Shown here piece by piece: positions 1-6,206 of a stretch of DNA of 8,056 nt. The notes beneath the pieces are model-generated. The model made no database searches, was not told the origin of the DNA, and worked only from the letters and a program-made list of their open reading frames with translations. The translations under genes and the position numbers were made by a program. Where the stretch lies: contig JAGMEL010000288.1 in assembly GCA_023128195.1 (NCBI GenBank), positions 1 through 8,056 on the forward strand. Reading direction: 5' to 3'. The stretch's first letter is position 1, and each line of letters opens with the position of its first letter. Origin of the DNA: Caldifarciminota bacterium (lineage in GTDB: Bacteria; Hydrothermota; Tepidihabitantia; SM23-42).

Positions 1-389
1 AATAAGGGAATTTTAATTGCCCGGTTATATAAAAAGGTTGCTAAATATCCATAACCTATGCCCTTTTCTTTTAACTCTGCTAAAAGAGGATACCACATAA
101 ATATTGGTCCTGTGGAAAGGATACCGCCAATAATAATAAAAATCCACTTTTTTATTCCTGGTTCTCTAAAGTGTTTTGTAATAAGTTTTGGGGTGATAAA
201 ATAATTTGCAATAACCATTAAGATAAATACAAGAATGAGAATAGGTACAATCTGAATTATGAGATTACTGAAGAATTTTAAACTTGATGAAAATAGGTTA
301 AAGTTTATAAATGCCAGGATAATATATACCAAAATAACGGCTACCAGAAAATACAATGCACCTCTTGTCTTTTTTGATCTGTTTTTCAT
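1..389 (-). CDS. Permease, second half-protein (COG0701/ArsP_1-like), cut by window edge
   Basis: This is the N-terminal 129 residues of an integral membrane protein whose 3' end lies outside the window. I translated it by hand from the ATG at 389-387. Hydrophobic segments lie at about residues 11-29, 43-62 and 82-98. The stretch GGILSTGPIFMWYPLLAEL (88-106) followed by ATFLYNRAIKIPL (117-129) matches the second conserved block of the predicted permease family COG0701 (DUF318/ArsP_1). Members of that family include organoarsenical exporters, but the substrate here cannot be inferred. The start is only 3 nt after the stop of the neighbouring half-gene and has no visible Shine-Dalgarno, so translation is probably coupled. 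Family members are often single polypeptides of about 300 residues. Here the two halves are separate genes and presumably assemble in the inner membrane. Confidence 0.8.
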   Translation of the reverse strand, partial: MKNRSKKTRGALYFLVAVILVYIILAFINFNLFSSSLKFFSNLIIQIVPILILVFILMVIANYFITPKLITKHFREPGIKKWIFIIIGGILSTGPIFMWYPLLAELKEKGIGYGYLATFLYNRAIKIPL

Positions 390-392
390 TTT

Positions 393-818
393 TTATATAA
401 CATTTAACAGAAATACTGTAATAAGTGCAACGATAATAGCAAATAAAAAGCTCGTCGCATTTCTGATTATGGCAAACTTTTTACCCAAAATAAGAGATTC
501 TGCTGGCAATTGGATAATGCCTACGGTAACCCATGCAACAATAAAGGCGGTCACGGCAATTAGACTCACCCCATCTTTTAAAAACTCTCCGCCCAGGATA
601 TAACTTGTTATCGGACTACCTGCAGATATACTACCTGTAATACTTCCAATGACTGAATCTAAAATCGGATTTTTCTGAAAAAATCTTATATAGAACGACT
701 TTGGGATTAAAACAGGAATCAAGCTCACTAGCAAAAGTACGCCAATAATTAAAGGCAGCATTTTATAAAGGGATTTGAATGATTTAATAGCAGATTTTTT
801 TAGTTTATCTATTACCAT
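393..818 (-). CDS. Permease, first half-protein (COG0701/ArsP_1-like)
   Basis: This is a 141-residue membrane protein with hydrophobic segments at about 20-39, 52-76, 84-104 and 115-140 and a basic N-terminus. The block GSISAGSPITSYILGGEF (62-79), then a valine-rich helix ending in QLPAE, is the signature of the first half of COG0701 predicted permeases. The motif G-S-x-x-x-G-x-P-I-x-x-Y-x-x-x-x-E resembles GGILSTGPIFMWYPLLAEL in the adjacent half-gene, which suggests the halves arose by duplication. The ATG at 818-816 has no clear Shine-Dalgarno. It lies 2 nt after the stop of a 9-codon ORF that overlaps the pncC stop, so it may be translated by re-initiation. Family assignment is confident. 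The substrate and whether the two proteins form one transporter are inference. Confidence 0.85.
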   Translation of the reverse strand: MVIDKLKKSAIKSFKSLYKMLPLIIGVLLLVSLIPVLIPKSFYIRFFQKNPILDSVIGSITGSISAGSPITSYILGGEFLKDGVSLIAVTAFIVAWVTVGIIQLPAESLILGKKFAIIRNATSFLFAIIVALITVFLLNVI

Positions 819-820
819 TT

Positions 821-850
821 TTAAGCTAAATTCGGGTCGATTTTCTTCAT
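821..850 (-). CDS. Possible 9-codon coupling or leader ORF between pncC and the permease
   Basis: The ORF encodes MKKIDPNLA and then TAA. Its ATG (850-848) overlaps the pncC stop TGA (849-847) as ATGA, and its stop ends 2 nt before the permease ATG at 818. The reading frame differs from both neighbours. The fit at both ends is what a re-initiation ORF would look like. It could equally be the stranded N-terminus of the permease after a 1-nt frameshift, or chance. There is no independent sign that the peptide is made. Confidence 0.3.
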   Translation of the reverse strand: MKKIDPNLA

Positions 851-1317
851 GTAAGCAGATGATTCAAAAGTACTAATGCTTGTTTGCATGCCTTTTTTCT
901 GATGTAGTCGCGGTTCCCCTTAAATAAATACTTCTCGGCGAATATCATCTTATTATATGCAATACCAATATAAACCATGCCAACCGGTTTCCTCTTTGAA
1001 CCACCCGAAGGACCGGCAATCCCTGTAATGCCAATACCAATATCAGATTTGAACCTTTTCCGCACACCCTGTGCCATTTCCCTGGCAACCTCAGCACTTA
1101 CTGCCCCGTATTTTTTTAATGTCGCTGGTTTTACACCAACTGTTTTCTGTTTTACTTCATTTGAGTAAGCGATAATCCCACCGGGGAAATATTTCGAACT
1201 GCCCGGAACCTGAGTAATGATACTACCCAGCATACCACCGGTGCAGGATTCGCAGATACTTAAGGTTAGCTTCTTCCTGGTCAATGTTGTGGCAATTTGA
1301 TTTAATATTTTATTCAT
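847..1317 (-). CDS. pncC: CinA C-terminal domain protein, nicotinamide-nucleotide amidase
   Basis: This 156-residue protein corresponds to the stand-alone CinA C-terminal domain (PncC family). The family hydrolyses nicotinamide mononucleotide to nicotinate mononucleotide and ammonia, recycling NMN in the cytoplasm. Recognisable blocks are CESCTGG (22-28), PGSSKYFPGGIIAYSNEVK (38-56), the VSAEVA segment (73-78) and GITGIAGPSGG with KPVG following (96-106 onward). The length is normal for the single-domain form, and the N-terminal molybdopterin-binding-like domain of full CinA is absent. The ATG start is the only one that fits, because the upstream ATG at 1340 runs into a stop. No Shine-Dalgarno is obvious. 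The gene lies 143 nt downstream of pgpA, with a REP-like hairpin and a possible promoter in the gap, so it may be transcribed both from the operon and separately. Enzymatic role is from family knowledge. Confidence 0.92.
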   Translation of the reverse strand: MNKILNQIATTLTRKKLTLSICESCTGGMLGSIITQVPGSSKYFPGGIIAYSNEVKQKTVGVKPATLKKYGAVSAEVAREMAQGVRKRFKSDIGIGITGIAGPSGGSKRKPVGMVYIGIAYNKMIFAEKYLFKGNRDYIRKKACKQALVLLNHLLT

Positions 1318-1387
1318 TACGGACTTTTATAAAAATACATTTTTTCTTTTCCATCATTATGAACCTGGGGCACAGTAATTTTTTGAG

Positions 1388-1429
1388 ATTGCTTCCCCCG
1401 CACTTTCATCAAAAGTGCGGGGTCGCAAT
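1388..1429. repeat. REP-like palindromic element with perfect 11-bp stem
   Basis: CCCCGCACTTT (1396-1406) and AAAGTGCGGGG (1412-1422) form a perfect 11-bp stem around the 5-nt loop CATCA. Outer arms ATTGC (1388-1392) and GCAAT (1425-1429) extend the pairing across a small 3/2-nt internal loop. The flanks GAGATTGCTTC and TCGCAATGAC have the look of palindromic intergenic repeats scattered through many bacterial genomes, but only one copy is in this window. No T-run follows on either strand, so it is not a standard intrinsic terminator. It lies in the pgpA-pncC gap and would be transcribed as an mRNA hairpin. Confidence 0.75.
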
Positions 1430-1449
1430 GACAAAAGAGGAAATCATAC

Positions 1450-1477
1450 ATTATATTAGACTAAAGGCTAATACCAA
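1450..1477 (-). promoter_or_regulatory. Possible internal sigma70-type promoter for pncC
   Basis: On the minus strand TTGGTA (1477-1472) and a perfect TATAAT (1455-1450) are separated by 16 nt, the same spacing as the two stronger promoters in this window. The -35 box overlaps the last codons of pgpA. Transcription would begin near 1443, giving a pncC leader of about 125 nt that contains the palindromic hairpin. The -35 matches only 4 of 6 bases and the region is AT-rich, so chance is possible. Confidence 0.4.
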
Positions 1478-1910
1478 ACATACGAATTATTAATATCACA
1501 ACGGTAGTATATATTGCTGCGCCGAGATCATCAAGCATTACACCCCAACCACCAGGTAAATCCTCAAGTTTTCTAACAGGCCACGGTTTTATTATATCAA
1601 AAATTCTAAATAGCACAAATGTAATTGCTAATGGAAAAATTCTTTGCGGTGTAATATACAGAGGAATTAACAGACACGCATATTCATCGATTACAATCCT
1701 GTGCGGGTCTTTTCCCCATGATTTAGTAAGGTCGTTTGAAACCTTCACACCCATAAAGAAAAGTATAATGGTGACCAAGATGTAGAGGAGATTATACGGA
1801 AGCAGAAAATACCAGATAACAACACTTATCAAACAAGAAAATGTAGCAGGTGCTACTGGTATGTAGCCTAAGAATAATCCTGTTGCGAATATTTTCTTTA
1901 AGAAATCTAT
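1461..1910 (-). CDS. pgpA: Phosphatidylglycerophosphatase A, non-standard start codon
   Basis: PgpA dephosphorylates phosphatidylglycerophosphate to phosphatidylglycerol at the inner membrane. The frame contains the family landmarks: FATGLFLGYIPVAPATFSCL at the N-terminus, DPHRIVIDEYACLLIPL with the conserved acidic residues in the middle, and FRIFDIIKPWPVRKLE followed by GGWGVMLDDLGAA near the C-terminus. The first in-frame ATG/GTG/TTG is the TTG at 1832-1830, which would discard the conserved N-terminal block. No such codon lies between that block and the frame's overlap with secF. I place the start at ATA (1910-1908), which overlaps the secF TAG as ATAG and gives 149 residues, a normal family length. 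ATT at 1928-1926 and CTG at 1940-1938 are alternatives. The start is uncertain; the function is not. Several hydrophobic segments fit a membrane enzyme. Confidence 0.88.
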   Translation of the reverse strand: MDFLKKIFATGLFLGYIPVAPATFSCLISVVIWYFLLPYNLLYILVTIILFFMGVKVSNDLTKSWGKDPHRIVIDEYACLLIPLYITPQRIFPLAITFVLFRIFDIIKPWPVRKLEDLPGGWGVMLDDLGAAIYTTVVILIIRMFGISL

Positions 1911-2806
1911 TTTTTCTTCTTTGGAAATTTTTCTTGCCAGAGCGAAACAATATTGGCAAGAATAAAAATTGAGGAATAGGTTCCGATAATAAAACCAATG
2001 AGCAGGGTAAAGGCAAAATCAGCAATCACTGACCCGCCAAAAATCAAGAGCGCAAGAACTGCCAGAAGTGTCGTGCTGCTTGTTAATATTGTCCGCGGAA
2101 GTACCTCATTCAAACCCGTATTCAAAACAACATTATACGATTCCTTACGCATCTTCTTATGCTTTTCCCTTATCCGGTCAGAGATAACGATTGAATCATT
2201 AATTGAATAACCGATTATTGTCAATAATGCACCAACAACAACAATCGAAAATTCCCTTTGAACCAGAACAAGAACACCAATAGTAAATATTGCATCGTGG
2301 AACAAGGCGATAACCGCGGCAATACCAAAACGATAATCAAATCTAAATGAGACATAGCCAAGAATCAAAACCAAAGCAAGAAATACTGACCACAGTGTTT
2401 TAGTAAGTAATTCCTTGCCGATCTTCGGCTCAACAGTTTCCTCCCTTAATATCTCTCGTTTGTTATCAGGAAAGTCTGTAGACAGAATTTTCTTTACTGC
2501 CTTAGCGAATTCTACTGGTTTTTCCGCTGCAGCCCTTATTATATACTCTTTCTTCTCATTGCCAAGAGATTGGATTATTGAACGCTCTTTTCCTATCCTG
2601 GCAAGTGAATTTCTCAAATCAGCGGTTGTAACTGGATTGGAAAACTTTATCTGTAGAAGTGTGCCACCTGTAAAATCAATCCCAAAATTCGGTCCCTTAA
2701 TAAAAATGAGCAGCAGGGCTATAGTAATTATAACTGCAGAGAAGATAAAACCATATTTTCTTTTACCGATAAAATCAATATTTGGATTTTTTATAATCTC
2801 TATCAT
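1907..2806 (-). CDS. secF: Protein translocase subunit SecF
   Basis: SecF (299 residues) works with SecD in the inner membrane to pull secretory proteins across at the expense of the proton gradient. TM1 is at about 18-36 and is followed by GIDFTGG (42-48), the SecF counterpart of the SecD DLKGG motif. A short periplasmic domain runs to about residue 125, then five membrane segments. IGYSINDSIVISDRIREK (198-215) holds the conserved Asp and Arg residues of TM4 and its end. The protein closes with a basic tail, EKFPKKKK. GAGGA is not present, but GAGGA-like GAGG (2818-2815) gives a Shine-Dalgarno 8 nt before the ATG, and secD ends only 2 nt upstream. The TAG stop lies inside the frame of pgpA. 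All landmarks and the length are normal. Confidence 0.97.
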   Translation of the reverse strand: MIEIIKNPNIDFIGKRKYGFIFSAVIITIALLLIFIKGPNFGIDFTGGTLLQIKFSNPVTTADLRNSLARIGKERSIIQSLGNEKKEYIIRAAAEKPVEFAKAVKKILSTDFPDNKREILREETVEPKIGKELLTKTLWSVFLALVLILGYVSFRFDYRFGIAAVIALFHDAIFTIGVLVLVQREFSIVVVGALLTIIGYSINDSIVISDRIREKHKKMRKESYNVVLNTGLNEVLPRTILTSSTTLLAVLALLIFGGSVIADFAFTLLIGFIIGTYSSIFILANIVSLWQEKFPKKKK

Positions 2807-2808
2807 TT

Positions 2809-4323
2809 TCAGATCCTCAATGTATGTATATCAAATTTATATGTGAAATAGTTAAAGATAACCTTACTAATAAAGACTGCACTGAATAGATTGGCGACCA
2901 GCCCGATGGTGAGCGTTAAAGCAAAACCCTTTATCGGTCCGCTTCCAAAGATGAAAAGTATGACTCCAATAATAATCGTTGTAACATTCGAGTCGAATAT
3001 GGTAATCCAGGCACGACCAAAGCCCTGGTCAATGGCTGTTCTTGTTGTCTTACCAATCTTTAATTCCTCCCTTATTCTTTCAAATATTAACACGTTTGCA
3101 TCAACTGCCATACCTATGGTAAGAGCAATACCAGCAATACCGGGCATGGTCAAGCTAGCACTGAAGGCACTCAATACCGCAATTAAGAAGAAAAAATTTA
3201 AAAAGAGTGCAATATTAGCGACAAAACCAGCTAATGAATAATAAATTAGCATGAAGAGTATCACCAAGGCACTAGCAATTAAAACTGCCCTGATACCGCT
3301 TATTATTGAGTCCCTACCCAGACTAGGGCCAACAGTTCTTTCTTCAACGATCTTCAGAGGTGCTGGTAATGCACCAGCCCTGAGCACAATGGCTAAATCC
3401 CTTGCCTCTTCAGCAGTGAAATTACCCGTTATGCTGGCTTTACCGTGCGGAATTCTCTCTTGTATATATGGCGCGGATTGAACAATATCATCAAGCACAA
3501 TTGCCAGACGCTTATTAATATTTTTCCCGGTTATTGAGGCAAATTTCCGCGCTGCCTCTCTTTTAAACTCCAGGCTGATCTGCCATGAACCTAAGTGCTG
3601 AAGATCCTGCCCTGAACTGGGCTGGTGACGGGCATCGCGAATTGTTTCACCGGTCAATTCCGCTTCCCTTTTAAGAAGATATAATTTTTTGACCTCACGA
3701 CCCTGATATACCTCTTTAGTACCAAACAAAAAGTGCAGGTTTTGTGGTATCACTTCCTCTGTCCGTGCCAGTAATGCCTTTACTGAATCTTCATCACGCA
3801 CATCAATACCCATATCCCGTTCTACGCCAATAATATATGAACTGAATGGCTCCTCAAAGGCAAGTGTATCTCCCCCCTGGAGAAATCTATCGATTTTTTC
3901 AATGACATCAGGTACTCGTTCATCGACAACAATCTTGAATTCAAGGTGAGCGACCTTTTCAATAAGATTTATTGCCCTGTCTCTATCCACACCAGGAAGT
4001 TGCACAAGTATTCTTCCTCCTGAGTGTTTTTCAATTACTGGTTCGTAAACACCAAATTCGTCAATACGATTTTGGATAATCTCAAATGCACGGTCTCTTA
4101 AATCCTGTGGCATTTCTTTAATATTTGTAGTATCTATCTCGAGCACAAGATGCATTCCACCCTTAAGATCTAATCCAAGATGTATTGCCCTTTTTGATAA
4201 TGCAATTTCCTCATTCTTAGACAAATTTTTTCCTGTATATAATCTAATTGTCGGATAGATTGTATAAATGCCGAGAAGGATTGCAAAAATAACAATGCCC
4301 ATTCTTAAACCAATATTTCTCAT
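2809..4323 (-). CDS. secD: Protein translocase subunit SecD
   Basis: SecD (504 residues) is the larger half of the SecDF export motor. TM1 spans about residues 7-27, with LGLDLKGG (49-56) just after it. The large periplasmic region runs to about residue 335 and includes NRIDEFGVYEPVIEK and, near its end, the segment LAIVLRAGALPAPLKIVEE. Membrane segments 2-6 follow to the C-terminus. GMAVDANVLIFERIREELK (404-422) carries the Asp and Arg residues needed for proton-coupled function in the family. The ATG overlaps the pdxJ stop as ATGA, and AAGGAG (4333-4328) is a strong Shine-Dalgarno 4 nt upstream, within the end of pdxJ. The length is at the short end for bacterial SecD, matching the separate SecD/SecF organisation. 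YajC is not next to it here. Confidence 0.97.
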   Translation of the reverse strand: MRNIGLRMGIVIFAILLGIYTIYPTIRLYTGKNLSKNEEIALSKRAIHLGLDLKGGMHLVLEIDTTNIKEMPQDLRDRAFEIIQNRIDEFGVYEPVIEKHSGGRILVQLPGVDRDRAINLIEKVAHLEFKIVVDERVPDVIEKIDRFLQGGDTLAFEEPFSSYIIGVERDMGIDVRDEDSVKALLARTEEVIPQNLHFLFGTKEVYQGREVKKLYLLKREAELTGETIRDARHQPSSGQDLQHLGSWQISLEFKREAARKFASITGKNINKRLAIVLDDIVQSAPYIQERIPHGKASITGNFTAEEARDLAIVLRAGALPAPLKIVEERTVGPSLGRDSIISGIRAVLIASALVILFMLIYYSLAGFVANIALFLNFFFLIAVLSAFSASLTMPGIAGIALTIGMAVDANVLIFERIREELKIGKTTRTAIDQGFGRAWITIFDSNVTTIIIGVILFIFGSGPIKGFALTLTIGLVANLFSAVFISKVIFNYFTYKFDIHTLRI

Positions 4324-5036
4324 CTCACTCCTTTTATAACCTGAACCATCTCGTTTGTTGCCTGTCTCAAACCTACAAATACAGCGCGCGCAATTATTGC
4401 AAATCCAATCGAGAAATTGGTGATTTCAGATACTGTTAATAAAGAATTAACATTTTGGTAGTTGAGAGCATGGCCTGCATGGATATCCAAGCCTTCACGT
4501 CTTGCCGCTTTGGCAGCCCGAGCAATCTTGATTATCTCATTTCTGATTTGCTTCCGTTTCAATTTTGAATACTCATTGGTATTAATTTCAATATATTGTG
4601 CTCCAATTCTTGCAGCCTCTTTTACCTGTTCTATATCAGGATCAACAAAGATCCCAACTATAATACCATTTTCCCTGAGATTTGAAATAAAAAGTTTTAA
4701 ATCCTCTTTGATATTTAAAAGATTCATCCCACCCTGGGTTGTAACTTCACCAGGTGATTCAGAGACAAGGGTTACATAATCAGGTTTTACCCTCACAGCA
4801 ATACTTGCCATCTCTTGTGTCGCTGCCATTTCAAGGGTCAAATCTGTTTTAATAACCTTATTTATCAGTTGTAAGTCGCGTTCTTTAATATGCCGCCGGT
4901 CCCCACGTAAATGGACTGTAATGCCGTCAGCACCACCCAGTTCAGCCTCAACTGCAGCATATATGGGATCAGGGATTTCTTCTTTTCGCGCCTCCCTTAA
5001 TGTCGCGATATGATCAACATTTACTGAAAGTTCCAT
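4320..5036 (-). CDS. pdxJ: Pyridoxine 5'-phosphate synthase PdxJ
   Basis: PdxJ condenses 1-deoxyxylulose 5-phosphate with 3-amino-2-oxopropyl phosphate to make pyridoxine 5'-phosphate, the ring-closing step of DXP-dependent vitamin B6 synthesis in the cytoplasm. The 238 residues give a complete TIM barrel. Landmarks are VNVDHIATLREAR (5-17), GITVHLRGDRRHI (38-50), LEMA (68-71), TTQGG (99-103) and AGHALNYQNV (187-196). His42, Glu69 and His189 align with the E. coli catalytic residues His45, Glu72 and His193. Several positions differ from what I recall of E. coli PdxJ: Gly45 in place of Glu in HLRED, Asn152 and Asn154 where E. coli has EIHTG, and Phe212 for His in IGHAII. The ATG is the natural N-terminus, but it has no Shine-Dalgarno and sits only 6 nt after a TATAAT box. 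It heads the minus-strand operon. Confidence 0.96.
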   Translation of the reverse strand: MELSVNVDHIATLREARKEEIPDPIYAAVEAELGGADGITVHLRGDRRHIKERDLQLINKVIKTDLTLEMAATQEMASIAVRVKPDYVTLVSESPGEVTTQGGMNLLNIKEDLKLFISNLRENGIIVGIFVDPDIEQVKEAARIGAQYIEINTNEYSKLKRKQIRNEIIKIARAAKAARREGLDIHAGHALNYQNVNSLLTVSEITNFSIGFAIIARAVFVGLRQATNEMVQVIKGVR

Positions 5037-5041
5037 TGGCT

Positions 5042-5069
5042 ATTATATCCAAAAAAATCTTTGTGTCAA
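5042..5069 (-). promoter_or_regulatory. Consensus sigma70-type promoter of the pdxJ operon, probably leaderless
   Basis: On the minus strand TTGACA (5069-5064) and TATAAT (5047-5042) match the consensus at all 12 positions, with a 16-nt spacer. Only five bases (AGCCA) separate the -10 box from the pdxJ ATG at 5036. The expected transcription start therefore falls on or next to the A of the start codon, giving an mRNA without a leader, in agreement with the missing Shine-Dalgarno. The -35 box overlaps the end of an inverted repeat (5068-5100). Confidence 0.85.
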
Positions 5070-5100
5070 CCGAATAAAGATCGGTTTTCGTTTATCGGTT
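5068..5100. repeat. Inverted repeat with two alternative pairings in the divergent region
   Basis: AACCGAATAAA (5068-5078) and TTTATCGGTT (5091-5100) are complementary except for one bulged A, giving a 10-bp stem with a 12-nt loop. The loop contains a second TCGGTT (5081-5086), so AACCGA can instead form a 6-bp hairpin with a 7-nt loop. The left arm overlaps the pdxJ -35 box by two bases. It may be an operator for the pdxJ operon, a switch-like hairpin in the leader of the plus-strand gene, or chance. It does not match any riboswitch class I can recall. Confidence 0.5.
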
Positions 5101-5168
5101 GCGAAAGGAGGAAACACGGAGACCTGGGCTCTTGGAATATTTTATTAGCTTTAATGTATTATACAATG

Positions 5169-5175
5169 AAGGAGG
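5169..5175 (+). promoter_or_regulatory. Shine-Dalgarno that fixes the ARPP-1 gene start
   Basis: AAGGAGG lies 5 nt before the ATG at 5181 and selects that codon over the in-frame upstream starts at 5061 (TTG), 5154 and 5166. A similar AAAGGAGG at 5104-5111 has no start codon at a useful distance. No convincing promoter is visible. TTGGAA (5132-5137) and TATTAT (5157-5162) are 19 nt apart, which is long. Confidence 0.85.
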
Positions 5176-5180
5176 CAAAC

Positions 5181-6197
5181 ATGAAGAAATTATTGCTATT
5201 GTTTTTTATCCTGGCAATGTGCGTTTATCCAAAAGGAGAAGAAGAGACAGTCAAGAATTATCTCGATAAAGTAAAAGTTGGAAAGGCTATCGAGTATAAA
5301 AATTTAAAGATCTTTCCGATTATAGCCAAAAAACTCCTTAGCACCCAGGGTTATGTAACATTGGATGAGGCAACAGACAAAAACTGGTTAAAGATCAAGG
5401 AGGTCGGCTCTGGTCAGGTGAATTCTGTTGAGATAAAGAATAATGGAAAAAAGCCAGTTTTTGCTATGACCGGAGAGATGATAAGTGGTGCCAAGCAGGA
5501 TAGAATGTTGAACCAGGATGTTTTTTTACCGGCAAAAAGTGGATGGATCAGGGTACCTGTCTATTGTGTTGAACACGGCAGATGGACTCAAATCACACCA
5601 GAGTTCAAATCTGAAAAGCTGCTCGTGCCCAATGCTGTAAGACAAAAGGCAAAGATTACTGAGAGCCAATCAGAAGTATGGGATGAAATAGCTGCAGGCC
5701 AGGATAGATTGGGCATAGCATCTGGAACTGGTACAGCAATAGCAAACTATGAGGATAAGGACATCAAGAAAAAAGTCGATGAATATGCGAGAAAACTCAA
5801 AAAGGTTCCGTCTATTTCAAAATCATGTATTGGCGTTGTGGTCACAACAGGCAATCGAATAATCTGTTTTGATATGTTCGCAAACAATGGATTACTCAAT
5901 AAGCTCTGGAAGAAATTAATAAAATCCTATGCCATGGATGCAATATCCAGTGAAAAAGGTACAGTCGAAAAAGCAGATATAGAAGATTTTATTGAGGCGC
6001 TCGAGCAGGCAAATTATGTATCAACCGGTACACCAGGACTTGGCAAATTAGTAAAGATTGAATCTGATTTTGGTAAGGGTTCAGCCCTTATTTACAAATC
6101 TGCAGTTGTTCATATGGACTTCTTTCCTCAAGATGGAATAATCGATGATGGCGGTTTGCGCTTAGATATCCGCAGGAATCAAAGGTTGGAAGATTAA
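5181..6197 (+). CDS. Secreted ARPP-1 (DUF6569-like) domain protein of unknown function
   Basis: The 338-residue product begins MKK followed by a leucine/phenylalanine-rich core (4-16), a signal peptide. Cys14 follows LAM, which is not a proper lipobox (Met at -1), so lipoprotein processing is doubtful. The mature part starts with LKIFPII (42-48) and YVTLDEA (58-64). It continues with GEMISGAKQDRMLNQDVFLPA (98-118) and IRVPVYCVEHGRW (123-135). These blocks resemble the ARPP-1 family, where a motif close to GAKQNRVLN and a PVSCVE-GRW block are hallmarks as I recall them. The family's biochemical role is unknown to me. The C-terminal part (about 180-338) looks like the rest of the same alpha/beta domain, with no enzyme motif I recognise. 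The gene is transcribed divergently from the pdxJ operon. Its stop lies only 9 nt before the promoter of the following tRNA gene, with no terminator between. Confidence 0.8.
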   Translation: MKKLLLLFFILAMCVYPKGEEETVKNYLDKVKVGKAIEYKNLKIFPIIAKKLLSTQGYVTLDEATDKNWLKIKEVGSGQVNSVEIKNNGKKPVFAMTGEMISGAKQDRMLNQDVFLPAKSGWIRVPVYCVEHGRWTQITPEFKSEKLLVPNAVRQKAKITESQSEVWDEIAAGQDRLGIASGTGTAIANYEDKDIKKKVDEYARKLKKVPSISKSCIGVVVTTGNRIICFDMFANNGLLNKLWKKLIKSYAMDAISSEKGTVEKADIEDFIEALEQANYVSTGTPGLGKLVKIESDFGKGSALIYKSAVVHMDFFPQDGIIDDGGLRLDIRRNQRLED

Positions 6198-6206
6198 CAA
6201 TTTGTA

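Noticed and set aside
259..603. Plus-strand 114-residue ORF opposite the permease genes
   Set aside because: It is antisense to the two membrane-protein half-genes and lacks a ribosome binding site and family features.
1396..1422. The 11-bp hairpin as an intrinsic terminator
   Set aside because: No T-run follows the stem on either strand.
1284..1493. Plus-strand 69-residue ORF across the pgpA-pncC gap
   Set aside because: It is composed of the REP-like palindrome and antisense of both genes, with no Shine-Dalgarno and no recognisable domain.
1792..2025. Minus-strand 77-residue ORF overlapping secF and pgpA
   Set aside because: It is in the third frame over two well-supported genes and shows no family features.
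5061..5180. N-terminal extension of the plus-strand ARPP-1 gene to the TTG at 5061
   Set aside because: The extension crosses the pdxJ promoter and the inverted repeat, and the ATG at 5181 has a perfect Shine-Dalgarno and opens directly into a signal peptide.
5068..5180. A known riboswitch (c-di-GMP, TPP, cobalamin, fluoride, preQ1) in the ARPP-1 leader
   Set aside because: None of the conserved core motifs I know for these classes is present.
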